From positions 22,106 to 86,105 of the forward strand of contig CAKZRU010000097.1 in NCBI GenBank assembly GCA_937146725.1: DNA of 64,000 nucleotides, in the 5' to 3' direction. Source of the stretch: an uncultured Myxococcales bacterium. Lineage in GTDB: Bacteria; Myxococcota_A; Bradymonadia; UBA7976; VGTA01. This document shows positions 44,787 through 54,149 of the stretch, piece after piece. The first letter of the stretch is position 1. Each line of letters begins with the position of its first letter. Under the pieces are notes generated by a model that saw only the letters and a program-made list of their open reading frames with translations, was not told the origin of the DNA and did not search any database. A program made the translations under genes and the position numbers.

Positions 44787-44815
44787 TTGAAGGTTCACTC
44801 TGTGTAGTCTAAAAT
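44787..44815 (+). promoter_or_regulatory. Candidate sigma-70 promoter for the MCE/Mla-like genes
   Basis: TTGAAG (44787-44792), 17-bp spacer, TAAAAT (44810-44815). Initiation near 44822 leaves about 25 nt before the ATG. It would let the last three genes be expressed apart from the first four. Confidence 0.5.
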
Positions 44816-44846
44816 CTCTACTCTTAGCTTCCCCAAAGGCTCATGC

Positions 44847-46292
44847 ATGAAGATTAGAAGCATTACTTATTTTAGAGCACGCAGTTTAAGATATAAGTTA
44901 CTCACCTTAGCAACTTACTTCATCTTAATTAGCGGACTTATATTGGCCATAATGCCGATTATTTTATGGTTAAAAACTGAGATGCTTCCAAAGCTCCCAT
45001 GGGGACGTTCATTTCGAGCTTCTGTTTTAATCGAGCTACCTAGTCAACCGCTTCCCAAGTTTGTGATTGATCATCCGGAACATGTTTATGCCTATCAAAG
45101 TCAGCCAAAACTAGAGTTGGTTGGTATTGGCAAGGCAATCGACACAAAAAGCTTACCTGCAACGATTGAGATTTCGCTATTTCCGCAATACCGAGATTCA
45201 ATTTTAAAGGTGGATAGCCGAGCAGAGTTTTATTTTGATTCACCTTCGCTGGCCCTGCTGGTACAAAAAATACGTTTTGGAAAAAAGGGAAAACAACTCG
45301 GTGCTATACTCACTCAAATACAGTCAGAGCTTCAGCAAAGTATGCAACGCTTATGGCCCTTTCTTAAAGAAGCTTTTAAAAAGTATTTTAATGAGAGTGA
45401 ATTAAGACAATTAGCCAATGATCCCTATCTCCTTTCCACTATACAAATCGCATTTTTAAGCGAAGTGCAGACCCGTCTAAATATTAAAAAGGTCAAAGCG
45501 GATTTATCAAATATCCCTGAGTTTGAACAACTTCTCAGCCTTGCAACCGGTGAGTTAAGTAGCTCCAAACTGAGTAAAAAGACACTTTCTGGGATGTTTC
45601 AAGGAAGTAAGCAAGCATACAAAGATACCACCCAAGAAGTTAAGGTACTTTGGCAGGACAAAGTCTTACTCAAGGATAGCTTTAACTGTTTTATCCATGC
45701 GGTGAGTCACAGTGGTGAATGGAGTACGCGGATACTCTCAGCACTGATTCATAACCAAGATTCACGCCTATGTAATCAAGTCTATAAATCTATGAATGGA
45801 GTGGTGATTTCGGGCTTAAAAGAAGGCGCGAAAGAGTTTTCGAGTCAGGCTTGGGATAACCTTGATCGAGAAAAAGCTACGGTCATTAAATTGGGGAAGT
45901 CAGCAAGCTCCAAAGTCGTTGATGAGCTTAAGGTTAAGCCGATCATGTTGGGCTTTTGGCATACGCTTGAAGCTCACCAAGAATTGCAGAGCTATATTAT
46001 AAAACAGTATGGGCAAAGCAGTTGGTTAAAGCTTAAAAAAGTATTTATAGATTTGAGTATATCTCCCCAAGTTGATTCAGAACTCAGTAAACTTACCTCA
46101 GTTTTTGAGAAGTTTATTGAGCAGTTTTTCAGCTTACTCTTATTGAATGAGCAGCAAAATGGGCCTAACCCTTTACTTGTGACTATGCTCCAAGAAAAAC
46201 TCAGTGGAATCAAAAGATCAGTGGTATGGATTAGACCGGGTCAAAGCGAACAAAGCATTGGGCCCGGACATCGTCTAAAGTCTGGTTGGTAA
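44847..46292 (+). CDS. Divergent MCE/MlaD-like membrane protein
   Basis: 481 residues. One N-terminal TM helix (about 20-42), then a region (about 50-135) that follows the MCE layout: FRASVLIELPSQPLPKFVI, KLELVGIGKAID, TIEISLFPQYRDSILKVDSR, AEFYFDSPS. It resembles MlaD in the G-V-G-K turn and the polar strand pair, but is weak enough that I call it by position as much as by sequence. The following ~340 residues are long helices, much more than in MlaD. MlaD-type rings feed lipids through the periplasm to an MlaE permease; the next gene supplies both MlaE and MlaF. Confidence 0.6.
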   Translation: MKIRSITYFRARSLRYKLLTLATYFILISGLILAIMPIILWLKTEMLPKLPWGRSFRASVLIELPSQPLPKFVIDHPEHVYAYQSQPKLELVGIGKAIDTKSLPATIEISLFPQYRDSILKVDSRAEFYFDSPSLALLVQKIRFGKKGKQLGAILTQIQSELQQSMQRLWPFLKEAFKKYFNESELRQLANDPYLLSTIQIAFLSEVQTRLNIKKVKADLSNIPEFEQLLSLATGELSSSKLSKKTLSGMFQGSKQAYKDTTQEVKVLWQDKVLLKDSFNCFIHAVSHSGEWSTRILSALIHNQDSRLCNQVYKSMNGVVISGLKEGAKEFSSQAWDNLDREKATVIKLGKSASSKVVDELKVKPIMLGFWHTLEAHQELQSYIIKQYGQSSWLKLKKVFIDLSISPQVDSELSKLTSVFEKFIEQFFSLLLLNEQQNGPNPLLVTMLQEKLSGIKRSVVWIRPGQSEQSIGPGHRLKSGW

Positions 46293-46309
46293 AAGGAAAG
46301 ATCGTGATT

Positions 46310-48184
46310 ATGAATCAAGAAAACGATTCTCATGTACCCAAGAGTATAATCGATCAACAGACCGAAACTCAACTTCCCAAGACGTCTAATCCTAACTCAC
46401 CAGATTGGGTTATACGTATTGCTCAATTGAGCCTAGAATCTATTCATGATGATCGGCATGATAGCCTCTCGCAAAAAGATTGGTCGCAAATAGATCAACA
46501 AAGTCTTTCAATTAAGAAGCAAACAGAGCAGTTTAGTGCCCAAGAAGCAGGTCGCGCCGAACAACTCTACATATCAACAGAGCTAAATGCGTTACGTGGT
46601 GAGATTGTCTTAATTGTAGGAACAAGTGGCTCTGGTAAATCCCTACTCACTCAGCTTCTATTAAATCTTGAGTCCAAGCTTACGGAAACCCTTGCTATTA
46701 ATCGACTACAACCATCTGTTGATGCCTGTATGCAGGTTAAACTCGCCAACTATCCTAAACCCTTTGATGCCTTAGCGCTTCCTTATCCAAAAGAGCTCAG
46801 GTCACATTTGGGTATCATGTTTCAATCATTGGGTTTATTTGAAGATTTAACAGTACAAGAAAACTTTAATTTTGCGAACGACCATGCAGTTCAAGGCCGC
46901 AGTGACACGGACTGGCAAATATGGCGTGCTGAAATGATCAAAAAATTAAAGCTTTCTCCTTCGATATTACCAAAAAAAGTGAGTACTTTATCGGGAGGAG
47001 AAAAACAGCGCGTTGCTTTGGGTAGATTACTAGCAAGTCGAGCAAAAGTGATGATTTTAGATGAACCCTCCTCCGCTCTTGACTTTGTGAATGCCCAAAG
47101 AACAGTCGAGTTGATTAAAGAAGCGCATAAGCACTCTAACTCGGAGTTAACCTTGATTGTGACTCACGATTTGGAAGCTTTTTTACCCATTGCTGACCGG
47201 GTTTGGTTTTTAAACGAACAGCGTTGTTTTGTGGATCATTTCCCACCTCGAGATGCTTCTTATTACCATAGCAAGTTTTCTATTCAAAAGCGTAATAATA
47301 TAAGACCTTTAAGTCAAAAAGATCTAGATCTGCATCAAGCTCATTGTCATGATCTTAGACTGTTGAGTTATGGGGGCTTATTACGAGCTCAACTTGATCG
47401 TGCGATACAAACGGTGAGCAGTCCTTGGCTTAAGTTTTATCTTTTTAAGTTTTTTAAGCAAAACTTAATACAGGCCTTATTCTTTCATCTAAGTGCTAGT
47501 TTTGTCTTAGGTGCTGTTGCAACCTATTTTGCTTTTAATCTTAAACTAGGCTCCATCCACTTATCACTTGATCAAAGCCTTGAAGTGAGTCGCTTTGTAA
47601 TTCCAACATTTTTTGAGCAAATGCTCTCTGGCTTTAGTGTCGTTTTATATAGAGCGATTATCCCCTTATTTACCTGCCTATGCTTTGCTGCTCGCTCAGG
47701 AACAGCAATGACGGCGTACTTAGCTGAAATGAGAGATCGTAAAGGTCGGCAATGGGAAGCTTTTGAAACTTTTGGTGTGAGGCCCTATTGGTTCTTTACT
47801 CCACCGATGTTGATTTCCATGAGTCTGAGTTGTTTAATGATCTCTTACCTCTCCTTTTGGAGCGCCACACTAGGCGCATTTTTAGCCTCGACTTTCATCA
47901 ATCCACTGTGTGCATTTGAGCAATGGATTGAGCATTACTTTCGCCTGATTCGTCTTTCTGAAGATGCCTATCTATTCGGGTTTAAGGGAACCGGTACTCT
48001 TATCCTAAAAACAATGACCTCTGGCTTAGTGATCGCTTTGATCAGTGCATATCATGGCAGTCGGCCTAAAACTTCCGCTTTAGATACGATGAAGTCACTA
48101 AGCAAAGCCAATGTTCATAGTGTGATTATGATTCTCATCATTTTCTTTTGCATCCTCATTCTAGAGTCAAAAGGCTTGTTATGA
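46310..48184 (+). CDS. MlaF-MlaE fusion: ABC ATPase and permease of an MCE lipid transporter in one chain
   Basis: 624 residues from ATG 46310 (GTG 46304 possible; GGAAAG upstream). N-terminal extension about 90 residues. ATPase domain with GTSGSGKSLL, the Mla-like Q-loop text LGLFEDLTVQENF, signature LSGGEKQRVALG, Walker B VMILDEPSSALD and H-loop VTHDLEAF. A linker leads to the permease half (about 390-620), which matches MlaE/DUF140. It includes FAARSGTAMTAYLAEM, then GRQWEAFETFGVRPYWFFTPP and several TM helices. In usual systems MlaF and MlaE are separate polypeptides. The stop overlaps the next start by ATGA. Confidence 0.85.
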   Translation: MNQENDSHVPKSIIDQQTETQLPKTSNPNSPDWVIRIAQLSLESIHDDRHDSLSQKDWSQIDQQSLSIKKQTEQFSAQEAGRAEQLYISTELNALRGEIVLIVGTSGSGKSLLTQLLLNLESKLTETLAINRLQPSVDACMQVKLANYPKPFDALALPYPKELRSHLGIMFQSLGLFEDLTVQENFNFANDHAVQGRSDTDWQIWRAEMIKKLKLSPSILPKKVSTLSGGEKQRVALGRLLASRAKVMILDEPSSALDFVNAQRTVELIKEAHKHSNSELTLIVTHDLEAFLPIADRVWFLNEQRCFVDHFPPRDASYYHSKFSIQKRNNIRPLSQKDLDLHQAHCHDLRLLSYGGLLRAQLDRAIQTVSSPWLKFYLFKFFKQNLIQALFFHLSASFVLGAVATYFAFNLKLGSIHLSLDQSLEVSRFVIPTFFEQMLSGFSVVLYRAIIPLFTCLCFAARSGTAMTAYLAEMRDRKGRQWEAFETFGVRPYWFFTPPMLISMSLSCLMISYLSFWSATLGAFLASTFINPLCAFEQWIEHYFRLIRLSEDAYLFGFKGTGTLILKTMTSGLVIALISAYHGSRPKTSALDTMKSLSKANVHSVIMILIIFFCILILESKGLL

Positions 48185-50955
48185 TTGAAGATGTACTGAT
48201 CATAAATATATTGAGTGTAGCCATTGTACTTAGTCTATGTATCTTGCTCATGAGCTACTTACTTTGGTCTAAGGCCAAGAAGATCCTCATTATACATCTT
48301 GATAAGATAAAAGTTTTAGTCATTGCGCCTACTCAGCAAGCTCAAGTTCAGTTGTTGTTTGATAGTTGTTGGAAAGCCTTAAAACATCAACACAACTTGT
48401 TTAAGATGCTGTTGTTACAGCAACATGCAGAAGAACACTATCGACAGCAAAGGTTAACGTATCAAGTGCAAGACGCTTCTTGCGCAGAGGAAGCACATTT
48501 AGATGCTTGTTCGCTCTCTACTCAAGACCAAATATCAGTGTATCAAGCAAATCCTCAGTCACTCTATTTCCAGTCCACTAGCTCATGTTTAGTACAAGCA
48601 GTATTTGAAGACTCAGAGCTTGAAAATATGGAAATCATCTTAGAGTTTATCCAAGATCTTCCTCCCTTGGAAAGCGCTGATTTTGAACTTGCTTTGAGTA
48701 GCTATTTTGAAACGCTCAATACGCCTTTATATGTGATTTGCTCTATAGATTCTCCTAATTTAGTCGATAAACTAGAGCTGATTGAGCGAAATGCATTGAG
48801 TATACAATCAAAACTTAATGCTTGTATAGATTCTCATAGTGACCCGCATGGACATCAGTCATTATTAATCCTTGGACACAGTACTGAACTCAATGAAACT
48901 ATATTCAGCTCCTTAAAGAAGCATATCGTGGCAAATCGTCAAAAACGGGCTAGGGGTAAAAAACTGATTAGTCTGGCTAAAGCTTCTTTTCTCGTCTCGA
49001 TTTTTTTATTCGTCATGAGCTTGTTTTTTTTAAATGCTCATTTAAAGCTATCTCGTCTACCAAACTTTACTCAGGTCGATCAGTGGAGTGTTGATAGCCT
49101 GATTCATACCGAGCAGGCCTTGCTCAAGGTGCGAAAAGACAGTTCATCATTTAGGCCGGATCAACTGGTTCTAAAATTAGCTCGGCCAAGTCTAGAAAAA
49201 CAAACCAAAGAATTTGATCTAGTGATCATTAACTATTTAGAACAATACATAAAGGATCAGCTTAAAACTTTCGAGCCTCTACCAATAAACCCTCAATCAA
49301 CACATCCTAAACCTGAGGCCCTCACTTCACACAATCTAGACGAAGAAGCACGTTTTTTAAGCTTGATTCAAAGGGTTATAGATAGAGAAAAGAGTCATAT
49401 TGACAATACAGCAACGAATGCACAAGTTAAGCATGGAGTGACTGGCTTAAAATGGAAAACCAAAAACAATGAAGATCTTCAGCTTTTAAGAAACATATAT
49501 CATCACTTACAACAGAGTCTTCGCTTCAGCCTTTTGATCACTCACTCCGATCAACTTGAGCATATTTACAGTACGATTGAAAAGCTAGAATCTTATAAGC
49601 AGCAAAGTACTGAGAAAGGGCCTCTCCAAAACACTAACAGTAAGCCAATGACTTTTGAGTTAAAAGGCATCTTGATTAGACTTATTGAGCAAGCCTACTT
49701 AAAAGCTCTAAATCATAGTCAATCACAAAGCTTTGTCGGCTCAATGAACTGGCGAAACTTTGCGTGCCAACAACAATCACTTTTCTCTCAGTCTTCCCCT
49801 AAGTCTTCTCCTCTGTCTCAACAAGTATTCAGTCATTTAGAACAGGTATATCAACAACAACTTTTAATGTTATGGCAAAGCACCTTTCCAACTGATCAAA
49901 AACAAACTCAACCTGCTCTCCAATTTAATACAACCGGCCTATCTGCTTTATTATTTGAGGTAGTGCACACATTAAAATCTTTAAAGATGATTAAAGAAGT
50001 CTTCACAAAGTCTAACTTAGACGAAGATTGTCTGTTGAAACCATGGCCTCTAAACTTGCAACAGAAATGGCAAATAAAGCTTGAAAATGAGGCCGATAAA
50101 CTAAAAAAACTTCTGATTAAGTCTCTCAAGTCATCAAAATCAACCGATCATGTTTTAAAAGAGAGCTTGTATAAAGAGAGTCAGCAGCTTTTTACTTGGG
50201 CGCTTGAACACTTCGAAAACCGTGAGTCACTTGGATTAATGATTGAATTGTATCAGGAACAGTGGATCAACGAGATTAATCTTGCTTTACAAGCTTCATC
50301 GGCACTGTCTGTCACACAAGTTATTGAGAGAATTGCAAAACAACTTAAATCAATCGAAGTTAAACATATTAAACAGGCTAAACGAGTAACAAAAGCAGAT
50401 TCAAAATCATCACAAATAAATTTATTTATTAACTACTGGCAAGGCTATACCCAAAAGATGACTCAATGGTTAAAGCCTCATCAAATCTTGATGAAATATG
50501 ATGAAATCCAATGTTTAGAAATTGCATTGAACTCACATGGAGAATCTAAGTGGAACTTACTATTAGGTGACAAGCTCGAGTTTTATATTACCTTTGATTT
50601 TGAGCAACAAAGCTTTTTAAGCAATGAAGCTTCGAATACACTCAAGTTTTGGTGGAAACCTTGGTCTACCATTCATATTAGGATCTTTGAACAAGATGGT
50701 GAAATTGATCGACTCAGTACTGAAAATAACGATCATCAAATCGGTTTAACGCGCAAGGTCGTTTGGTCAACATTGCCTAAAATGGACCAAGATAAACGCA
50801 TAAATCCAAAGCATGCACCTAAAGCTTTATTAACGACTAAGCTGAAGACCCAAACCCTTAACTTAAGCGGTCAAGACACTCAACAACAGCCATTTAAATT
50901 GTTTTTGAATGATCAACACAGTTGTTGGACTCAAGTTACTTTTCATGAATTATAG
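48181..50955 (+). CDS. Very large two-TM protein of unknown family
   Basis: 924 residues. ATG overlaps the stop of the MlaF-MlaE gene by 4 nt. TM1 at about 5-28; a cytoplasmic-looking segment (30-270) with beta strands KVLVIAPTQQAQ and TPLYVICSIDSPN; TM2 near 272-294; then a ~600-residue helical region and a beta-rich C-terminus (FYITFDFEQQ, STIHIRIFEQDGE). The two-TM layout and the strands recall IcmF/TssM, but Walker A is absent and no T6SS neighbour exists, so I leave it unassigned. Its coupling to the lipid transporter suggests a periplasm-spanning or tethering component. Confidence 0.55.
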   Translation: MIEDVLIINILSVAIVLSLCILLMSYLLWSKAKKILIIHLDKIKVLVIAPTQQAQVQLLFDSCWKALKHQHNLFKMLLLQQHAEEHYRQQRLTYQVQDASCAEEAHLDACSLSTQDQISVYQANPQSLYFQSTSSCLVQAVFEDSELENMEIILEFIQDLPPLESADFELALSSYFETLNTPLYVICSIDSPNLVDKLELIERNALSIQSKLNACIDSHSDPHGHQSLLILGHSTELNETIFSSLKKHIVANRQKRARGKKLISLAKASFLVSIFLFVMSLFFLNAHLKLSRLPNFTQVDQWSVDSLIHTEQALLKVRKDSSSFRPDQLVLKLARPSLEKQTKEFDLVIINYLEQYIKDQLKTFEPLPINPQSTHPKPEALTSHNLDEEARFLSLIQRVIDREKSHIDNTATNAQVKHGVTGLKWKTKNNEDLQLLRNIYHHLQQSLRFSLLITHSDQLEHIYSTIEKLESYKQQSTEKGPLQNTNSKPMTFELKGILIRLIEQAYLKALNHSQSQSFVGSMNWRNFACQQQSLFSQSSPKSSPLSQQVFSHLEQVYQQQLLMLWQSTFPTDQKQTQPALQFNTTGLSALLFEVVHTLKSLKMIKEVFTKSNLDEDCLLKPWPLNLQQKWQIKLENEADKLKKLLIKSLKSSKSTDHVLKESLYKESQQLFTWALEHFENRESLGLMIELYQEQWINEINLALQASSALSVTQVIERIAKQLKSIEVKHIKQAKRVTKADSKSSQINLFINYWQGYTQKMTQWLKPHQILMKYDEIQCLEIALNSHGESKWNLLLGDKLEFYITFDFEQQSFLSNEASNTLKFWWKPWSTIHIRIFEQDGEIDRLSTENNDHQIGLTRKVVWSTLPKMDQDKRINPKHAPKALLTTKLKTQTLNLSGQDTQQQPFKLFLNDQHSCWTQVTFHEL

Positions 50956-50968
50956 CTTAGTCCAGTGC

Positions 50969-52540
50969 CTAATCTTGAGTATGTTGGCTTAAACTTTGAT
51001 GACTCAAGCTTTCTAAATATGAACCAAAGTCCTGAATATTTGATGCGCGAGCCACACTGTCAAACCATTCGATTAAGTCAGCTCTACTTTGTTGCCGTGC
51101 CCAAGCTGTCACAAAAAGACTTTTATCAAGTGCCAAATGAGAACTTATCTTTGTGATAAACTCTTGAAATAAAGAAAGGCTGACTGTTGAAGACTCTTGT
51201 TCCATCAGATCTTTAACTAAACTTGAGGCCGGTTGATTTAGCGACTTAACACTTTGGGGAATGCCTAGATTCTGAGCGAGTTGACTAATGTAATGTTGAT
51301 GCGCTTGGCGAGTTAAGTAAACCCAAAGAACTGAACATAGAAGTGTCAAAATCAGCGTAACTGTAATCTTAGTTTCTGTATCACTACTTAATTGGGTAAT
51401 CAGGGCAATTAAAATACCGGCAATAAGTCCCCCAAGTGGATAGATCGCTCCCTTGAGCAATACTTTAACTTGAGTTCTTTGCACAAAAGCGACCGGAGTT
51501 AAAACTAGATTTTCAGTATTGGTATAGACAGTAAACTTCATCAAGGTATCTACACCTCGTAAAAAGATAACCGCCACCCAATGAAGAGGAAATAAGCAAA
51601 GCGTACCTACCGCCAAAAGACTACTTGGATATAAAGAATAGGCCCATTTAAGCCCAAGACGATTTGTCAACTTATTCAAGACAAAGATTTGTAATAAGAA
51701 AATGAGCAAATTGGTTATGGCATGAAATCTAGCCAAGAAAGGGCCAATTTGCTCTGCCGGAATATGTTGTTGAATTTCGGCCTTAAACAAAAAGTCTACA
51801 AGGTTGGTACTTGTGGCCATAAGTAAGGTTGCGATCATCGTGACCGCAAGTAAAGGGGTTTTCATCAGAGGCTTAAGCTGTGCTAAACCGGAAAGCATAG
51901 ATACTTTTTGCTTTGGCTTTTGATCTTTTTTAGTTTTTTGAGTCGACTGCTGACCTAAAATCGCTCTTGGCAAAGTCGCCAAACAAATCAAGGTGATTGA
52001 AATCACAGTAATTAAGGCGGCTAAACCTCCTACCTCAATCAGTTCGGCTGCAAGCCAACCGGCACAAATGGCTCCAATGGTAGCTGCGCTACTAATTAAA
52101 GGAATTAACCTTTTGGATTGTAGTGAATCTAAACGCTCTAGGATAACACTCCAACAAATTGCATTCACCAAGGGACTAATCAGCGACATGAGTAGCAGAA
52201 TAATGAAAATTAAAATGGGATGATTTGGTAGGTCGGCACAGAGTGAGCAAAGTAGTGCAAAGCTGAGTAAAGTCAATGTATTGAGTTTAACCGGAGGAAT
52301 CAGTTGACTTAACCAAGTATAAACCATTGTGACTGGCGCAAAGGCGAAGGCGCTCCAAATATAAAAGATTGGGATTTGATCTACCGAAAACTCGCTTAAA
52401 AAAATCGTATCGGACCATGTCCGAAAAAATATAGCTAAGGCAACCGCACCAAAACTGAAGCTTGCCGAAAGCATAAATAGTCCATGTTCATGCTGACGTA
52501 TTGGCCATTGTTTTTTTGGTTTATGGTGCGTTTTAGTCAC
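50969..52540 (-). CDS. TLC/NTT (ATP:ADP antiporter-like) membrane transporter
   Basis: 523 residues, GTG start with AAAGGA 5-8 nt upstream. About 11-12 hydrophobic helices with short loops. The arrangement, including WSVILERLDSLQSKRLIPLISSAATIGAICAGWLAAELI and a Lys-rich central loop near 205-220, is that of the Npt/TLC nucleotide-transporter-like superfamily found in free-living deltaproteobacteria as well as in Chlamydiae and Rickettsia. Free-living members need not carry ATP; the substrate is unknown. It is convergent with the 924-residue protein, 13 bp apart. Confidence 0.75.
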   Translation of the reverse strand: MTKTHHKPKKQWPIRQHEHGLFMLSASFSFGAVALAIFFRTWSDTIFLSEFSVDQIPIFYIWSAFAFAPVTMVYTWLSQLIPPVKLNTLTLLSFALLCSLCADLPNHPILIFIILLLMSLISPLVNAICWSVILERLDSLQSKRLIPLISSAATIGAICAGWLAAELIEVGGLAALITVISITLICLATLPRAILGQQSTQKTKKDQKPKQKVSMLSGLAQLKPLMKTPLLAVTMIATLLMATSTNLVDFLFKAEIQQHIPAEQIGPFLARFHAITNLLIFLLQIFVLNKLTNRLGLKWAYSLYPSSLLAVGTLCLFPLHWVAVIFLRGVDTLMKFTVYTNTENLVLTPVAFVQRTQVKVLLKGAIYPLGGLIAGILIALITQLSSDTETKITVTLILTLLCSVLWVYLTRQAHQHYISQLAQNLGIPQSVKSLNQPASSLVKDLMEQESSTVSLSLFQEFITKISSHLALDKSLFVTAWARQQSRADLIEWFDSVARASNIQDFGSYLESLSHQSLSQHTQD

Positions 52541-52713
52541 AAGTTTCCTTTGCTCCCTAAGTGGTGCAGTATGCTTGAGTTAAACTGATGCATCTTGGAT
52601 AGTGTGCCTAAGTCTGATTCGTCAAGATAATTTAAAAATGATCAGAAAAGAATCGAGAAAACGAACTAAACAATACCTACACAACTTTTGATCTAATTTC
52701 TTCAAAACTTAGC

Positions 52714-52742
52714 TTGAAGATCTAGCGCTCTCTGTTTATGAT
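52714..52742 (+). promoter_or_regulatory. Sigma-70 promoter for the cyclic-nucleotide/pentapeptide gene
   Basis: TTGAAG (52714-52719), 17-bp spacer, TATGAT (52737-52742, 5 of 6). Leader about 48 nt to the ATG at 52797. Confidence 0.5.
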
Positions 52743-52796
52743 TCAGTGGTTTAAATAACAAACTATTTCTGTGCTCCAAATCACGAGGCAATAAAT

Positions 52797-53639
52797 ATGG
52801 ATTCTGCACCAGATCATCTCCTCAATAAATTTAGGGATCAAGTTGAACTTTTCGCCGAGTTTGAAAACGAAGATATCCTTACTGTACTTAAAATTAGCTC
52901 TGATAAGCTGACTTTATCAAAGGGAGAGATCATCTTCCGAGAAGGCTCACCAGGTAATAAAATGTATGTCATTTTAGCTGGTGAAGTTTCGATTACTCGA
53001 AGTTTGGGCTTAGAGGGTGAAGAAGAATTAGCCCGTTTAGGACACGGTCAAATCTTTGGTGAGATGGGTTTGATTGATGCGGCTCCACGATCTGCAAGAG
53101 CAACAGTAATCGCTAACAACACTATTTTATTAGTCATTAGCGATTCAAGTCTTAGATCACTGTCTAGTGAGCTGATTTATAAGTTCTATAAGAATTTCTC
53201 ATCGCTTCTTGCTCGACGACTTAGAGCTGCCAATGAGCAGACTACTCGTTTAGCAGCTAGCGAAAGAATGCTCACCTTGCAGGTAAAGCGTCTTACAGCA
53301 ACTGACTCTCACTACAAAGAGCGGCTTCGTGGTGCTGACCTTAAGGGGGCTGACTTGACTTCAGCTGATCTTAAGCGGTCTGACTTGAGAGGTGCAGTTC
53401 TTGTAGGGTCTTTATTCAAGGAAACTAACTTCCGTGAGTGCAGTTTCCGAGGCGCCGACCTTAAAGAGTCTCAGTTTACCGATACAGACCTGCGTAACTG
53501 TGACTTTACCGGTGCTGACCTAAGAGGCGCTGTTTTCCGTGGTACCAACCTTGATGAAAGCAAGTTCTCAGCAGCACAAGTCGAATCCATGAAGATCATG
53601 GCCGAGATTGGTTCTGATGTTGCGCACAGCGAAAGCTAA
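52797..53639 (+). CDS. Cyclic-nucleotide-binding domain fused to pentapeptide repeats
   Basis: 280 residues. An N-terminal cNMP-binding domain (about 20-140) with phosphate cassette GEMGLIDAAPRSARATV, including the Arg contact, then a helical linker (140-175) and about sixteen pentapeptide repeats (A/x-D/N-L/F-x-x), such as GADLKGADLTSADLKRSDLRGA and later CSFRGADLKESQF. The repeats build a right-handed square beta-helix. No HTH, so a transcription role is unlikely. Pentapeptide helices act as protein or nucleic-acid mimics; here binding could be switched by cAMP or c-di-GMP-like nucleotides, which is inference. Own promoter, apparently monocistronic. Confidence 0.88.
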   Translation: MDSAPDHLLNKFRDQVELFAEFENEDILTVLKISSDKLTLSKGEIIFREGSPGNKMYVILAGEVSITRSLGLEGEEELARLGHGQIFGEMGLIDAAPRSARATVIANNTILLVISDSSLRSLSSELIYKFYKNFSSLLARRLRAANEQTTRLAASERMLTLQVKRLTATDSHYKERLRGADLKGADLTSADLKRSDLRGAVLVGSLFKETNFRECSFRGADLKESQFTDTDLRNCDFTGADLRGAVFRGTNLDESKFSAAQVESMKIMAEIGSDVAHSES

Positions 53640-53643
53640 TCCT

Positions 53644-54090
53644 TTAATTTTGAGCATTTAATCTTTGTAATTGCTCTCTAAAGTCACTTTGGTACGCACA
53701 ATAAGAATGTACCAAATCTCCCTTTAGAATAAGTTGGTTTAAAGAGCGTGAAAATTCGCTATTTTTGATTGCCCTTTGAGCCAAAGCGCTACCGGCTTTA
53801 AGTTTACGCCACTCGTTAAGTTGCTGCTTATAGGCCGCTTGATCCTTAAATAAGGCCAAGGCCATATCTTGGCAATCGGCTTTATGCTTGACTAATAGGT
53901 CAACTCGATGCTTAAGCCAAGCCAAAAGAGCCTCACTTGCTTGGTAGCTTTGCGCATCTAATGAATAAGCATTGGGCGTTGTAGATTCACAGGCAACACC
54001 GCTCAAAAGCGTTATACTGATGATTTGTAACCGTAAAAGCAGATGGCTTTTTAAACTTAGAGCAGATTTTATTTTTTTGTATGATCTCAT
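53644..54090 (-). CDS. Small unknown lipoprotein
   Basis: 148 residues from ATG 54090 (GTG at 54093 also in frame). Signal peptide core LQIISITLLSGVAC with lipobox VAC; the residue after Cys is Glu. The mature domain is helical and Lys/Gln rich, with a Cys pair (C in KADCQDMAL and SYCAYQSDF) that might form a disulfide. No family recognised. It converges on the cyclic-nucleotide/pentapeptide gene, with 4 bp between stops, and is divergent from the Nif3-family gene. Confidence 0.65.
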   Translation of the reverse strand: MRSYKKIKSALSLKSHLLLRLQIISITLLSGVACESTTPNAYSLDAQSYQASEALLAWLKHRVDLLVKHKADCQDMALALFKDQAAYKQQLNEWRKLKAGSALAQRAIKNSEFSRSLNQLILKGDLVHSYCAYQSDFREQLQRLNAQN

Positions 54091-54149
54091 CACTTTATAT
54101 ACTTACTTATCATCTAAAAACGGGATCATCTAAATAAAAGAAAAGTAGC

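Noticed and set aside
46310..48184. Two genes split at the ATPase-permease junction
   Set aside because: The frame is continuous without a stop and the linker has no ribosome site or internal start near 47300 that would favour separation.
48181..50955. Identification as TssM/IcmF of a type VI secretion system
   Set aside because: No Walker A, no tss neighbours; only the two-TM layout is shared.
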